A stretch of DNA of 64,000 nucleotides from Tenodera sinensis (GCA_030765045.1 CM060962.1:164330899-164394898), one strand, 5' to 3'; counted from the first letter of the stretch, positions 46,711 through 60,759 are shown. Numbers and translations are program-made. Notes: generated from the letters alone by a model not told the origin.

Positions 46711-46924
46711 AAAATTCTGCATACAGTTTTCTTCTTTTGCCTGTCTCTTCTCATCTACAATTAGCTTTTTTAGGTGATAATCAATTTCTTTGCTTCTGTG
46801 TTGTGGATACATTGGATAACTTAGATATGAGGGCAAATTTGGAAATAACTTGGAATTGCACCTTCATAGAAAACTGGATAATCGTATATTTGAATAAGCT
46901 AGTAACAGCGATGTGAATCTAAAT

Positions 46925-47805
46925 TGTTATAAAAATTGAATCGGTGGTGAAACACTTAACATCACTTAAATGTAAATATTTATCATGACCGGTTTCAAGA
47001 GCTTAAATTGCTCCCATCATCAGAATTGTCCAATTGATTCGTGTGGATGTTGTCTGATGTGTGGTTGTTTGAGTTGACATCTAGCAGTGGACTGATAGAC
47101 TTCCATAATGGATTTGGTGGTGATAAATCAAAACTTGTTGCATAGTGCTTTCTATGCTACAAGTCAGAGGACTAGGATGGAAAGTGAATTTTTTGAAAAT
47201 TCACTTTCAATTCAAGAAAGCACTACAATTTCCACAAAATCTTCAAAAAATATAGCATCAACTTGGCTCGACAAAATAATTTCAGCATAGAGAAATTACT
47301 ACACAACAAGCCAAAGGACCAGCTACCAAGAACAAAAAAGCAGGAATCTATAAAATTAGTTGCACAGATTGTGTTCAAATTTACATAGGAAAAACTAAGC
47401 GGAATTTAGATATCAGATTAAAAGAGGACATGAGATGCATAAAATACAAACAAATGGCTAAACCTGCAGTGGTAAACTAATTTTGGACATCAAATCACAT
47501 CACGCTGAACATAACACTTCTAAAAGCTACAAAACATGTTACAGAGTTGGATACTTGGGAGAAGATTTTTATCATAAAAAACAAACTCGGATTACTGAAT
47601 TTTGATTTATCACCACCAAATCTATTATGGAAGTTAATCAGTTCACCGCTAGATGTCAACTCAAACAACCACATATCAGATAACATCCACAAGAATCAAT
47701 TGGGTAATTCTGATGATGGGAGCAGTTTAAGCTCTTCAAATTAGTCAAGATAAATTTACATGTAAGTGATGTTAAGTGTTTTGAACACTGATTCAGCTTC
47801 TATAA
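46925..47805 (+). mobile_element. Penelope-like element remnant with inverted terminal copies
   Basis: The central part 47338-47680 encodes a broken GIY-YIG endonuclease and C terminus. 46962-47136 is an inverted copy of 47601-47774 (for example GGATTTGGTGGTGATAAATC against GATTTATCACCACCAAATCT). Inverted pseudo-LTR-like flanks are typical of Penelope-like elements. No reverse transcriptase core is left. Confidence 0.75.
47290..47680 (+). pseudogene. Penelope-type GIY-YIG endonuclease fragment
   Basis: Reads KAGIYKISCTDCVQIYIGKT (GIY...YIG core with the Cys pair), KRNLDIRLKED, a stop at about 47479, then a TWEKIFIIKNKLGLLNFDLS tail. The same layout is intact in the element at 61.9-63.3 kb. 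Confidence 0.75.
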
Positions 47806-48349
47806 TATTCTGGATCATCATGTTTGCAAAACAACCTATTTCCATCCTTGTCTATGCATTTCTCAACAAAACAAGTCACTTTCCTGAAAATGTTTCATAC
47901 ATATCACAGTTCTGCTGGATGGTGTCTAGTCTACCTATAGAATAGTATAAATCTCCATTGTTCAGGATCTTTAGGGAACCTAAAACAACTAACATATCCT
48001 CGGTTTTTATTGTCTTATTGTAATTATTCATGCACCATGGCACTGCACATATATCTGGCATGATTATAAAATATTTATGTAGTCACTGACACCATAACAA
48101 TGGAAATATTGACACAAATGCACAAGCAAGGGGAGTGCTTGCACTGAAATAAATGCAATGTTGCTCAGCAGATAGGGCTGGGCCATAATGGAGATGGCTA
48201 TGACTGAGTCTAGTGGCTAGTTCTCGCAATTCCAGCTTTCTAAAATAACATAATGTGGAATTAGTTAAAATTCATAATGCCAATAGGTTTTAGCAAAATT
48301 GTCTGGGCCATCTCTGATTCCCTAGATTCCCCAGAAAATGCACCCCTGC

Positions 48350-49112
48350 TGGGGGAATATGGGAATATAGTAGGCTTTAAGCAATAGCGAAATATTTCAA
48401 GAGCTGGTGGCTTGAAATTCCATTGTCTTTGCAGGACCAAGAGACAAAAGAAAAAAGAGAATAACATTCCTGTTTGAGAAAAGTAGAAGTATAGAAAAAT
48501 TCAAACACATAACAAGGAATATCTTTTAAATAGTTCACTCCACAAAAAAAATGAAGTCTTTGAAATGTATGGTGCATTTTAACAAGATCTGCATTTTTTG
48601 TGTAGTAAGATTTCGTCTATCTCTTATGGTTTACCAGCTTTGCAAAGTCATCCACAACAAAGAGAACTTCTGTGGACATTCCCAGAAAATTCAAGATGTA
48701 CATTTCACTTGTTATAAAAATATCTTAAACATATGGCACTTTAATCAAAATACTTAAGAGCCATTTTTGAGAAAATCAAATTTTTAAAAAAATGTTCTGT
48801 ACAGACAGTAGTCTGGGGGTGGAGGATTTTCTTAAAAATCTTCATGTCCCATCCTAGGAAGATGCTGAACTTAAATACCAAATTAGATATTTAATTGACT
48901 TTTCATTTTTGGATCATGCTGTTCACAGACTGCTCTAACCATTAAGCTACTGAACTGTTGCAGCTGAACGTTTAGTGGAAGGTATGTGGTTAAAAATGCT
49001 TTTATTGGATTCATGCAACCTTAAAACATGCATTTCCAGGGAAATCACTGTGTCACACTTTTGGGTGGAATGCAACGCATTCTCTGCCTACTATGTATGC
49101 GGTAGAGAAAGT
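48350..49112 (+). repeat. Fam-A repeat with short Fam-B fragment inside
   Basis: Blocks from GGGAATATAGTAGGCTTTAA to CTATGTATGCGGTAGAGAAA. Between 48928 and 48990 a piece (ACTGCTCTAACCATTAAGCT) identical to part of the Fam-B SINE at 49270-49335 replaces the CA-tract region. 47805-48350 is unassigned. Confidence 0.7.
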
Positions 49113-49124
49113 AAAAAAACATGT

Positions 49125-49400
49125 CAGAGCTATTTATTTATGCCAACAAACTTGGTGCTGATGTTTTTAAACACACAAGCCATGTGTGGGCAGTGCTTGA
49201 GAGGAAGAGGTAGAATTGGAACTGAAAATTTCAATGCCACAGCTGGTATTTGAACCACAGACCCTCCACTTTACGTGTGACTGCTCTAACCATTAAGCTA
49301 CTGAACTGTTGCAGCCGAACGTTAAGTGGAAGGTATGTGGTTCAAATCCCAGCTGTGGCATTGAACTTTTCAGTTCCAATTCTACCTCTCTTGTTTTGAA
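49125..49400. mobile_element. Fam-B SINE with two opposed tRNA-like modules
   Basis: TTTATTTATGCCAACAAACT head, then an inverted tRNA-like part (ATTTGAACCACAGACCCTCC), then a forward one (GGTATGTGGTTCAAATCCCA). The GAGAGGAAGAGGTAGAATTG start and CAATTCTACCTCTC end are inverted, so the element can fold back on itself. Confidence 0.6.
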
Positions 49401-49547
49401 ATATTTCACGTAAATGTTCTGAGCATGCAGCAACAGTTTCTATAACTTACTATTACCCGTATTATTAGCAGATTTGAATTGCTTATAGATGTCTATTTAT
49501 TGTTAGCACTATAAAATAAGGATAAAATGTTGGTTTTACTTTCTCTG

Positions 49548-49800
49548 TTTGTTACCTAGGATAGAGAAAGTACTGTATTTAGCTAAAATTTTGATTTTGA
49601 GACTTCATACATCTCAAAACCTCTTGTGTCTCTACGCAACAGAAAAAAAAAAAAAAACAATTTCAGAAAAGGGTCCTTTGGAATATTGGCACTTTTGTGT
49701 GTGTGTGAGAGAGAGAGAACAACATGGGCATAAATAAAAAAACTATATGTCCAAAAACCAAAATTACTAATTTATTGGGTAGAATATTTATTCTTTTTCA
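49548..49800 (-). repeat. Fam-A repeat, reverse, 3' part only
   Basis: GATAGAGAAAGTACTGTATT, TCATACATCTCAAAACCTCT, a GTGTGTGTGTGAGAGAGAGA tract where Fam-A has its CA tract, then CCAAAAACCAAAATTAC. The 5' part is missing. Confidence 0.62.
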
Positions 49801-52800
49801 CTTTGTATAAATTAACATACCTGTGTCTTGAACCTTTGGAATGAATGTCTAACTGGACATTCCATTTGATTACAAAACCATGAAAAATACGAAAGCTTAC
49901 TACCAGAATGCAGATCTCATTAAAATATACAACGTAAACAACTATTTTAATAACATTGATAATATCTGAAATGTTTACTGTTTCACATGATTTAACATTT
50001 CCAAGATTTTAATAGTATATTATGAAACCCAAATTGTCTATTTTGTTTCTTATGAGCTGAAGGCTTATTTTATAATAGGTCTGTTTCCAAAGTAATTTGA
50101 AAGGGTAATGGGTAAAGAAACACTTTTCTCTCATGGGATATAAATGTTTACATTATATACAACTGTTGTAACAGATGAGGATACTTTTAAAAGAGCAAAA
50201 TAACATTTACCTGGTTTCACACAAAGGATAAAAGGATACAACAGCTGTACAGTAGACTTTGCCCATTTTGGGTGTTTTACCAAAATGTATCAGAATGGAA
50301 GAGTACAGAAATGAGGAGTATTCCAGTTATCTCTTAAAACATTAGTTTAACTGAGAAAAATAAAACACATGCAAAAATATGAGTTTAAGCCTTAATTGTG
50401 AGTGTTTAAGGTTATTCTCTTGGTTTAAAATGTGCTTTAATATAAGAGACAAATGAACTATATTATATAGTCTATATCAGAAGAATATTACTAATAATTC
50501 ATGGTGAACATCTGCTCTTGTTTTAAGATCTATCTACAGTTTTAGTATTACATTAAAGTTGTAAACTTAATTTTGGCAGAGATTATGTCGCTGCTTTCCA
50601 TGTGGTAATATTTAAAATAAAAGGTAACACATACTAAGTGTAAAGTGCAATAGTGTAGTTGATAAGAACAAGTGCTAGTAAGTAAAAACAAATGTTTAGC
50701 AACATTGAAGTGTGAGAGTTTAGATACAACAAAGTGCATACATGTGTACATGTGAATCTGTGTTTATTTCTGTTTTAGTGTAAGAAATATTCTGAATTCA
50801 AGAGAGTTTGGAGGTGGTTGTATGCAGTTTTATGCCACTGCTTTGTTTCATAAATTAGAAGATGATACACATGTTTATTTTCTTTGTAGTATAAGAACGT
50901 TTTGAAGTTTGTTGAATGCTGGATTCAAGTGAGTTAAGGAGGGGCTGATGATGATCGCAGTTGCATGCCACTACTTTTCTTTCATAAATTACTGCACTGT
51001 CCATAATATGAATTATAAAATGATTAAGGACTGTTATAGGTTTCTCAGTTCCGATTGTTGATCTTGGAATCTATCATAGGCATTATCACTGCAGCCTATC
51101 GGGAAACTAAAATGTATTCAAGTGATGTGAACACACAAGTCTGCTATTTTTAGATATTCAATTCAATATATTCATCCTTAGATCAAATACATGATATTGG
51201 ATATATCAGGTGTGTAAAACAAAAGATTAAAGCAATAAATTTTTATTGACGTTCATTCATTTACTATCTGCTTAAAAGAATAGAAAAAATTCATTGCATC
51301 ATCAAGTTGAACGAATGTACACACATTCAGTGATACATACATAAACAATACCACACTAATATATCGTACATAGACAGATTTTAGAATAACAAATTACAAC
51401 TGTTGAATTATTGCTATTTTGTTACAACTTATGTTATAAAGTGCTATTTACTTGAACAATAATTAACAAAGATATTCATCTAGTGAACAGTAGCATCCTT
51501 CTAAGCAAAAGTTCTTTAATCCTTTCTTGAATAAATTAAAGTTGCATTAACATTTTTCAAGTAGACAGAGAGCTTATTATACAGTTCATGAGCTGCAGCA
51601 GTAGGTTCAGTTTTGTACATTTCTAATCTATGTGACTAAGTATGAACACATATGTCAACACATAATATTAACGTAAGTGCAACACACAAGTCCAGACTTT
51701 CTGTTCATGGAATTGTCAAAGACTATAATTGTCAAAACTACCATTAACTGTTTAAGAATTCTTGAAGAAATAAATAACATGGCATTAATTAACAAAAATC
51801 TAATGTTCTCATGTATCACTAGTTATAGTAGAACCTCAATTAACCATTATAGTGAAGGGAGTTGTGGTTGACAGTTAACTGAAAATGATGGATAATCCAT
51901 CTTACTTAGTACCAACGGTAGATTTAATAAGCAATTACATAAAAAAACTCATTAAACACATGGGTTATATTTCTTGAGTATTTAAATAAATGGCAATAAA
52001 AGACGTGATTGTTGTCTGCAGGGTAAGAGGGTTTTGTTCTCTAAAACCAAAACAAGTGTGTACAGTTACTGACTCACATCCGTTTTTCATCAGCTTTGTA
52101 GGTACATTGCTGGGCAACAGCAGTTCATTATGACCATACCATTGTGTGCATGACCACTATGTGGTTTGAAACACAGCTGAAGGTATCAGAATAACCTCTG
52201 GACTATAGTACGTTTCATTCTATATTCAATTTGTAACATTGTTGCTATGCTCATATGAGAAGTGATGTAATATAGACTTTTGTTCCATTATGTTTAAAGT
52301 TCACTTTGTTTCACAGTTTTTGGAATACTGAAGTCATATGTTGATCCATAGCATGCTCAAACTACCTGCAAATTCATATCCAGGACACATCAATAGATAT
52401 TTGTTATGTAGATAACTCAACTTTCACAAAATGTAATGTAGACCAGGGGGGATAAGCCAAAATGGAGTATTAACATTAAGGTGAGCAAACCAATTGCAGG
52501 ACTTTATGTCCATCCTAACTTTTCAGAATAAATGAATAATATTGTATTAAGTCTTGTGTTTTCACTCACATGCTTTTGTTTGATGTTAATGGTAAAATGC
52601 ACAAGATGAATGTCCCATTAGTTTGCTGAAGGAACTTAAGACTAGAAGGGTCACAAAGGTAAAAGGTATTAAGCCTATGATATACAAATGCTAAACAAAT
52701 CATTTTTGAAGTCTACAAACTTATTAAATAATAACATTAAAGCAGTATAACATATGATAAAACTGACACATTTGAGAAATTTAGCAAATCAAAATTATCA

Positions 52801-53490
52801 GAGATAGTAACATCTCAGCTTTGACTTCTCTTCAGAAGAAGTAAACTGATGAAGGATATAGTCCAGGAGTCTACATTTTCCCCTCAGCAGCTTGACAGAC
52901 TTGCAATGACTGATAATGTTCTGCAAGGCAGAATGTTATACAGCCCTCCTAAGTCTACCATCACTTACAAGCATGACAAATCTATCTTGCAGAGACAAAC
53001 TTTATAGATATTTATGTTATAAAATTCTTGTTTTTACATCTGGTTTTCCTTTACATCTGTTCAGTTTGCTCTCTGTTATTCTTTTATCATTTTATTACTT
53101 GTTTACCCTAAGATGTGCTTACATCAGTCTGAGCTAGTAACTTTTGGAATGCATCATTAATGTATCAGGAGTAAATTGACTGATTGTTTCTGTAAATGAG
53201 ATATGGCAAGAAAAGACACAGGTGTCTCTTTCCTAATGCAAAGAAAAACAAATTAATAAATAGTACATTTATTTTCCAAAAAGCATATGCAAAAAATATG
53301 TTTAAGTGAGTGAATGTGTAATTCGTATGGGTATTTTACTGTGAAACACATGAGAATAATACATTGAAAAGACAAGTATCAGGTAACTTTAGGCACTGAG
53401 CATGCCAGAATCATCTGTACTTACTATCATTAATGCTCCCTACATTCATTGCCAGGGTGTTGTCAAACACATACACTAAACATCTTGCAT
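49800..53490. other. AT-rich intergenic DNA, no gene recognised
   Basis: About 3.7 kb with no coding quality, no transposon ends and no RNA gene seen on either strand. The only structure is an imperfect tandem duplication at 50757-50997 (two units of about 110-125 bases, each ending ATGCCACT...TTTCATAAATTA). Confidence 0.6.
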
Positions 53491-53494
53491 TAAA

Positions 53495-54345
53495 TTGACA
53501 TGACTTTCTTTACATACTATTGCTTATTTTTATTTAGTTCCTGCAAACGCTCTTACAAAAATTTGTTTTACCATCTAGTTCATGTTAATCAAGAAAAACC
53601 TTTGCAGAAATAGATTCATCACACATTTCAGTGAATGCACAAGAAGGATATAGAAAACCAAATCAATTTATAGTCAGATTTTAAAAACCAGATCACTATA
53701 TGCTAGACTCAAAACTCCACATGCTTTCCACAAAATAAAAAAATAACAGAAAAACAACAGCATTTTAAAAAACCAATGACTATTGATAATTCTAACCAAT
53801 AACAATGAATATTTCAGATATAGCTGATGCCACAAAAAATGTATTTGAATTAAATTGTGTGTTTTAAAGAGATCTACATTTTTGGTACAGTATTTATCTA
53901 TCTCTTACTGCTGTGCCACTTATACAAAATTCTGTTTAAATGAAAAAGGATTCAGAGTCTATGCCAAAAAAATTAAAGATATATGTTTTATTTTTTATGT
54001 ACACATTTTAAATATATGGTATTTTAATACAAGTTGTTAATCATCTTTGATAAAACTGAAAACTTTAAAAATTCTTCCATCTAAAGTGTAGTTTGGGATA
54101 GGAGGATTTGCTTTACAATCTTTGTGTTGCATCCTTGGAGCATTCTAAGTTTAAATTTTAAGTTCAACATTTATCCAACTTTGCTTTTTAATTTATGCTG
54201 CTCAGACTCACATGCATGCACATGCAGAGAACTTATTCTAAAAATGCCACTTTTAGGTTGGGGGGTCTCAAAACATGTATTTCTGGCAAAATTTCAATGT
54301 AGAATTTTTGGGTGGAGTACATTACTTCATCTTACCTACTATATG
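53495..54345 (+). repeat. Fam-A repeat, strongly diverged
   Basis: TGACATGACTTTCTTTACAT, CTTTGCAGAAATAG, ACATTTTTGGTACAGTATTT, TTTTAAATATATGGTATTTT, GCTGCTCAGACTCACATGCA and ATTTTTGGGTGGAGTACATT occur in the right order. One of the oldest copies here. 54350-55530 has nothing recognised. Confidence 0.68.
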
Positions 54346-55535
54346 TATATGATGTCCATTTCTTTATCAATGAATTGGAGATGTACATATATGCTTGCAC
54401 ATTCAATCATCAGACCCTCATTCCAGAAAGGTAATAATTATAATGTGTTTATTGCAGATTATTATAGGAATCTCAAGGTGTTAAAATATTCAGTATGTTA
54501 TTTAAACATAATTCTTAGCTGTTTAAGTGATTTTTTAAAGGTATTTTGTTATTAGCAACCTTAATACCATGAGGAACACAGAAAAGAGCTCTTGCTTAGG
54601 TTTTGGGACATTGTTATTTCCCAAAAATTATGCAAATTAGTAACAATGGCAAATATAATCTCATTTCTTCCATACAGAAGCTGGAATCATGGAGTGTCAA
54701 CCATGATATCATTCAAGACTGAAATTAAATTTCTGATTTACATTCTCCACACTGTGTGGTGATTATGAATGAGATTTTGTTGGATTAAGTGTACATAGGT
54801 TTTCAATCACAGTTTGCAAACAAGTTAAATTATGATGTACATATTGCAAAAGATCTCATTTTAATTTAGCATGTGCTGTCGTTTACTTAGACAGTGTCAT
54901 TCATATGTGCAATAAATGTGTTTTTATTTATGCTTTAGGTGGCCTTCTAATAGAATAGACATTAATCTCAGAGTGTGAAACTCAATTTTGAATTAACATA
55001 TGACATGTATAATTTACTTTATTGTACTCATAATAGATTACCAATAAAAGCAAGTGCATTTACATTGTAAAAGAATTGGATATGCAATTCACTACCCAGT
55101 TTTTCCTTCTACTACCACAGTTTACCTTGTGACTGAGTTCCATAAAGCTGTTCTATATTTCTTGCACATTTTAGTACCAGGTGTATGTCTATATACTGAA
55201 TCTTAAATACGGATACACTCTACATTTCTCAGTAGTCTGAAAAGAATTTAATAATGTGGTATTTAAAGGGAGATTGGTGGTGGCAAAGTGTCATAATAAT
55301 TATTGGGTAATCTGAGTAAGACTCTACATGAGTGGTACTAATGAAGGGGACATGACGTGTAGCCCATCCCTCTGTTCCTTGCGGTTTACCTACCATCCAA
55401 GGAGATTCTATTTTCATAGCACTGTGTCACCGTTAAGTCTGATCACCCGCAACACATGTTGGTAGAAGTGGTAGGTAGAAGAATGGCACCGCAGGTCAGA
55501 CATTGTCATTCCTGCTGTACATAAACATATATAAG

Positions 55536-56326
55536 CAGGGGCAGATGCAGGATTTGTTTTCAGTGGGAGGTTCTGATGAGGTGCTACAATTAGAACATCT
55601 GGAAACCTCTTTGTATGCATAAATAAATACATGTATATTTTTACACATTTTTCCAGTACTTCTTGAGTTTTAATTTCCAAATTTTTATGTATATATGTAT
55701 ATACATTAATGCTAGTCCATTCGCTCTGTCTGCTCCCATGGTGCTCCTCAAATAGGTCTTCAGATAATGTAATGTTAAGAACAAATGTTCTGGTGTTGCT
55801 GTAGTTACTGGTAAAGTGCAGAAAAACTTCAGCATCTTATGTATGAAGGGGAAAATAATTTTTTTACACCTATTCAGAGATGATATAAGCCCTTCCATTG
55901 TTACTACCCCAGGCCGGATCTAGCTATCGATGGGCCCTTAAACTCCTCTCGCTCACTTGCTCACTTTTATTATTACCGAAGCAATCTAGGAGTTTCCTGA
56001 AACTGCAGAGCGATTTGTGTTATCGTAATGCCGTAGATGTTCATACGATTTGGAATGAGGTTATGGGAATCATATTTTATCGTTAACCGTTCTAAACCTC
56101 TCTGCACTGAATTAGGATGCCAGGACATTATTGTAACTTATTTGGATATTTCATTAGTTGTACATTTATTATTTTAATGAAAATAATGAATGTAGAAAAT
56201 AGTCAGATTCTTTGAATATATTTGTGAATTAATGTGAAGACTTTTCATTTTTGTTACGTCCTTAATAGTTTCCAAATTTTCGGGAGGGGGTTATAACCCC
56301 CTATTCCCCCCTTGGACCCGCCCCTG
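55536..56326. mobile_element. hAT-like MITE with CAGGGGC ends
   Basis: Left CAGGGGCAGATGCAGGATTT and right end reverse complement of CAGGGGCGGGTCCAAGGGGG: a terminal repeat pattern common to animal hAT-type MITEs. The flanking octamers (TATATAAG and AAAGTAAG) match at 5 of 8, so a decayed 8-bp duplication is possible. Non-coding. Confidence 0.6.
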
Positions 56327-56329
56327 AAA

Positions 56330-58259
56330 GTAAGGTTATATAAATAAGTTTAAACACATTTTTTTTACGGATTTGACATTCACAGCTGATAAAGGGGATC
56401 ATTCGCCACTAATGAGCAAGCAGAATATACAGAATTAAAGCGAATCATGCACACAGTAATTGTGGCCGGGCCATAAGACGACCTCTCAATATTAAGTGGG
56501 CCAGGCAAAAAAACTATATCTCTTAAATGTGAAAACAAAGAAATCAAATGCCTTGATACAGAAACGGTATCAAATTAAGCTTTCCTTAGGTCTTGAAAGA
56601 AGGATAGACGTGAAATTTTTGCGAAAGGCGTCCAAACTTGTTTCTCAGAAAAAATTACTTTCCCCCAGATTTACTAATTCTCAGAGGAAATGCAAAATTG
56701 TTATATTTCTTATTACTGTCACGTTAAATTAAACACTTTGTCCCCAATTTCATTTCTGGTATTTGGATGTCCCATGATTCAAATAAACAGTATATTTTGG
56801 GAATGTAACTTGAGATGAAAAATTTTGATATGAATTGGTATCAATCATTAGAGATGGATAGTCAGGTGTTTCAAAAACGACACGAGAATTAGTGTAAGTT
56901 GCAGCTGTTTTACCACTCATATCAGAGATAACCTGGGAATCATTCGGCAAAATATCTCCAGCAAAAGTATCAATCGAAAGGGGGCAAGTCACGTTATGAG
57001 GGGGGGGGGGGGGGAATAAAACGCTTAGCCTATTTGGATGGGGTACACAGACCGAGAACAGAAAGTTCAACAGTCGTCACCCAATTGATCTTGTCAAACT
57101 TTGGAACAATTGTTGAAATTTAACTAATTAATCTAGCACCTGCACATATACCTACTTCTACAATGGGAACTGTATATAATGAAACCCACATAGATAATGA
57201 TAAAATGGATATCATCGTGTAATGGTCTATGTGTGGAAATCATCGGCAATCTATATTAATGTTATACAGAGAAGAGAGAGAGAGAGAGTGATCTCAAAAA
57301 CCACTAAACCGATTTTGAAAATTCTTACATCATTGGAAAGTGGAATTCTCTCTGAAGACATGGTCTATAAAACCTCTAAATTCATTCCTTAAATTACTAA
57401 AACAAATAGTTTAAAAAACATTGTTCTTGTAAAACAAAAACAAGTTCTACTTGTAAAAATTCAAAGAGAAGAAAACTATGTTTTAGACAGTTGATAGTAA
57501 AAGTGTGCCTTTTAGTAGTTCACGACAGTGTTGAAGATATACAGCTCAAAAGCTTTTAACACCCGGTAATGCCAACTTTGGTTTCATACGAAATGTGACA
57601 GTGGCCTCGTTCAACTACATTGTGAACTGTTTCAAATCCAAACAATGGCCCTACCGTAAATCATGTAACCAATAATTCAATTCTCACCTCCTTCGCCCAA
57701 GGAATAACTATTTCAAACTGTCTTGCGGTCGATACATGACCATGTTTCTCACATCTACAGTTTCCCTTAAAGTTAAACCAGTATCTTTAACAATGCTCTG
57801 ATCGCTTATTTCGCAACATTCGTTTTGACTGCTTATTTTGCTGCCCGCTTTTTTCATACATTCATTTAAACTTTAAAAAGGATTTACATAGGCTGTTTAC
57901 TTAATAAAGTTATAAAGAAACATTCTTGTGAAGAAGATTTTGAGTTTCAGTTGAGAATGTCATGAAATAGAAAATAGTTGTTACTTCACAGAATATAGAT
58001 TTAAATAAGAAAATTGTGCGGATATTTTTCCAAGTAATATATACATGTAGATGGTCATGGTTTAGAAACTAAGATACAGCAAAACAAAAGATAGTCGAAT
58101 CTGCTTATAATGGTACGATAAGCAAGCAATACCAATGACAACATATTTCAATATCTCAAGTAAAATGTTTTGCTTTAGTTCTTTCGTATATTACAATCAA
58201 GATGGTTAGCAGGGTGTGTTAAATGGTTGTGTAAGAGAGAAAACCGTGTCGAGCCAACA
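56330..58259. other. Intergenic DNA without recognised genes
   Basis: AT-rich; contains a G run of 14 at 57000-57013 and a short GA run near 57275. No conserved protein or RNA signal seen on either strand. Confidence 0.55.
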
Positions 58260-58261
58260 GT

Positions 58262-58334
<73 letters not shown>

Positions 58335-58339
58335 GTCAG

Positions 58340-58415
<76 letters not shown>
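58260..58415. repeat. (AATC)n tetranucleotide microsatellite
   Basis: About 38 units with a small interruption (AGTCAGTCAATCAACC) near 58333-58350. Confidence 0.96.
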
Positions 58416-60320
58416 CCAACATTGTTCGTAAATGTCAACAGACTTGAGCAGCCTTCCCTATAATTATGCTTGTTTTTCCACTTTTTTTACTGCAAATAAC
58501 CCTTATTCATGATTACTTGAACCACGAGTAGGTACATCATCTTTATACTGGTTGCCAAACTTAAATGGCCTCGGCTCCAGTGGAAGGAGACGCCTTATCG
58601 TGCCAAAGCATGTGCTAGAAGGATTCAGACAGTTTTATAGCAACATTACATGTTAACTGTGGACTAAGGCTCCCATTTGCACTAGATAAATGTTGTAACT
58701 CTGCTCTTCGCTTTTTGAATTTGGCACTACAACTTCAACTTCATCTCATATTTTGATGTAGGTCTGCTACCCACAAACCACCAGAAGATTTGCTATCCGA
58801 AATCCACCTCCTCCAGATTCTCCTGTGGGATTCTAATAGTCCATTTCCTTAGTCAGTGACGTTAGTGCAAATTAGCTGCCATTAAAAGGAGGGGAGAAAT
58901 AAATATATTATCAAAAGTGCAGATTCTAGAGTGCTTCATTGTTTTATTCGGAAAATGTAAAACATTTTCTAATCCTGAAGAAGAATATGGTAAGCTATTC
59001 TAATGTGGGTCAGAGCATAAAGCGGTCCTCTTCTCTAGAGTACCCCAGTTAAAGTAACCATACCATCTACCAGTCATAAGAACTTCCTTCATATGTTAAG
59101 TGCCATGGATGCAAGCCGGCGTGTATATGCTTTGTGTGGAAAATAAACTAGTGCGAAGCAAGTGAAAGGTTGTCTGCAGATTAAAAGGAGCCTTAAGTTC
59201 AGGTTATCATTTTACAAAAATAATACAGCAAATTTATATAATTAAGCACATGGTTACCTAAGTTTAAGTTTTTTAAAATCAGTTATGGTAACTGCCATCC
59301 TTGTCGAAGTAGGATCAGGTAGGGTTTACGGGCCGTCGACAGCGGGGTCATATGGGCCCGAAGTCAAAGGCAAAAATAGGAAAACAAAGAAGCTGGGAAA
59401 GTTCTCAGCTGCACAGATAAAATCAGAAAAGTTAAAACAGTGAAAAGTTAAAGTCGAAGTTGTATTCAGTACTACCAACCCCTGATATAGAACAATGAAA
59501 ATAGGGCAAAATAGGGTCATATATTGTAGATATGTACTGATATAAAATAAAATAGTTCTATTCTTTGATGTATTTTTTTGTTGCAGATGGTTAAATATAA
59601 ACGTAAATCATTACGTTCGTAGACTGAGCATGACGTGCTGAAGGTTATCAAAGCATTTTGTGCTGCAGAGTCATTTAGAATGACAAATTTGTATTGGTTG
59701 CTCAATTCCTACATCCGTCGCTAGGTTTGAAAGACTTTCCTTCACTAGGCTAAATTAAAATAATGTTGCAACACACTTTTCACTGCTGAATACATTGGGA
59801 GAGAGACTTTATTTGGGAACAAACCACATTTAATCTTTAATATAAATGAGTCTGGCTGTCAAAAGGACAACAAAATAAAAAAGTGTTTGCTGAAAATGTC
59901 TCTAACAACGTATAAGAGAAAAGGCTTCATAAGGAAATTTATAATGGATTTCCAAATGAGTCGTTGGTAATGATACTGATTCCGGATGGATCAAGGATGA
60001 TGCCTTCTTCCTCTGGCTATGTCACTTCTGCATCTTGTGGTTGACCATGCACCCCACAAATGCTTACAAGCTTTCAACATTCTGCATGGTGTGCTTACCA
60101 TGTCATATTACCCATAAGCTATGGTTATCGGAGAGAGCATTTTTGAAGCCCTTGAAGTCATATTATGATAATGATTGCAATAAATTCGTTAGAAACATAG
60201 AGGGATAGAAAATATTCAAAATCACGTTTGGTAGAATATTTAAGAAGCCTGTTTGAAAGCAGTGATACTGAAAAGGTTCTTTCTTAAGGCAAAACAATTT
60301 TCTATCTGGTATAAATACAG
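58416..60320. other. Intergenic DNA without recognised genes
   Basis: No coding or RNA signal was recognised. A short piece at 59325-59365 (GGGCCGTCGACAGC ... GGGCCCGAAGTC) resembles in part the insert at 33856-33895 in inverted orientation, so it may be an old repeat end. Confidence 0.5.
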
Positions 60321-60324
60321 CAGA

Positions 60325-60655
60325 CTGCCTCCATAGTGCAGTTGGTAGCACGCTTGTCTCTGGTGCGCAGGATTCGGGTTCGATCCGCAGTACTGACATG
60401 GGATTTTTCCCCCCCCCCCCGCTGGGAGGTCTGGTACGGTGTGTCCTCAGTCTCTTTATGTCCCTGACTGGCCAATTGAAGAGCTATCCTGATAGAATGA
60501 GTCAAGTAGTTGCCTTACGGTCGGGGGAGTCGGCGTGCTGATCCCTGCCACCCCCAACCAGGCTGCGACTGGAGGACACAGCGGCCGGGTGATGAGGCTA
60601 ACCTCTGCATAGAGGAGACGCCCTGGGGATTATAAATACAACAAACTTGACTGAA
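60325..60655 (+). mobile_element. tRNA-derived SINE
   Basis: Head GCCTCCATAGTGCAGTTGGT and GGATTCGGGTTCGATCCGCA (B-box), C run at 60410-60420, then body GGTCTGGTACGGTGTGTCCT and CCAATTGAAGAGCTATCCTG, a diverged form of the 13494-13852 body. Ends near ATTATAAATACAACAAACTT. Confidence 0.75.
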
Positions 60656-60759
60656 CCCGTAACATGTAATAAGTTCCTGCAGGTGGCTTAAAGAAATGGA
60701 AGATCATCCTGGTATTGTGCATTCTACCCTAACTTCTTTTTTTTCTTTTCCTAATTACC

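Noticed and set aside
58227..58463. Open frame of repeated Asn-Gln-Ser-Ile
   Set aside because: Translation of the (AATC)n microsatellite.
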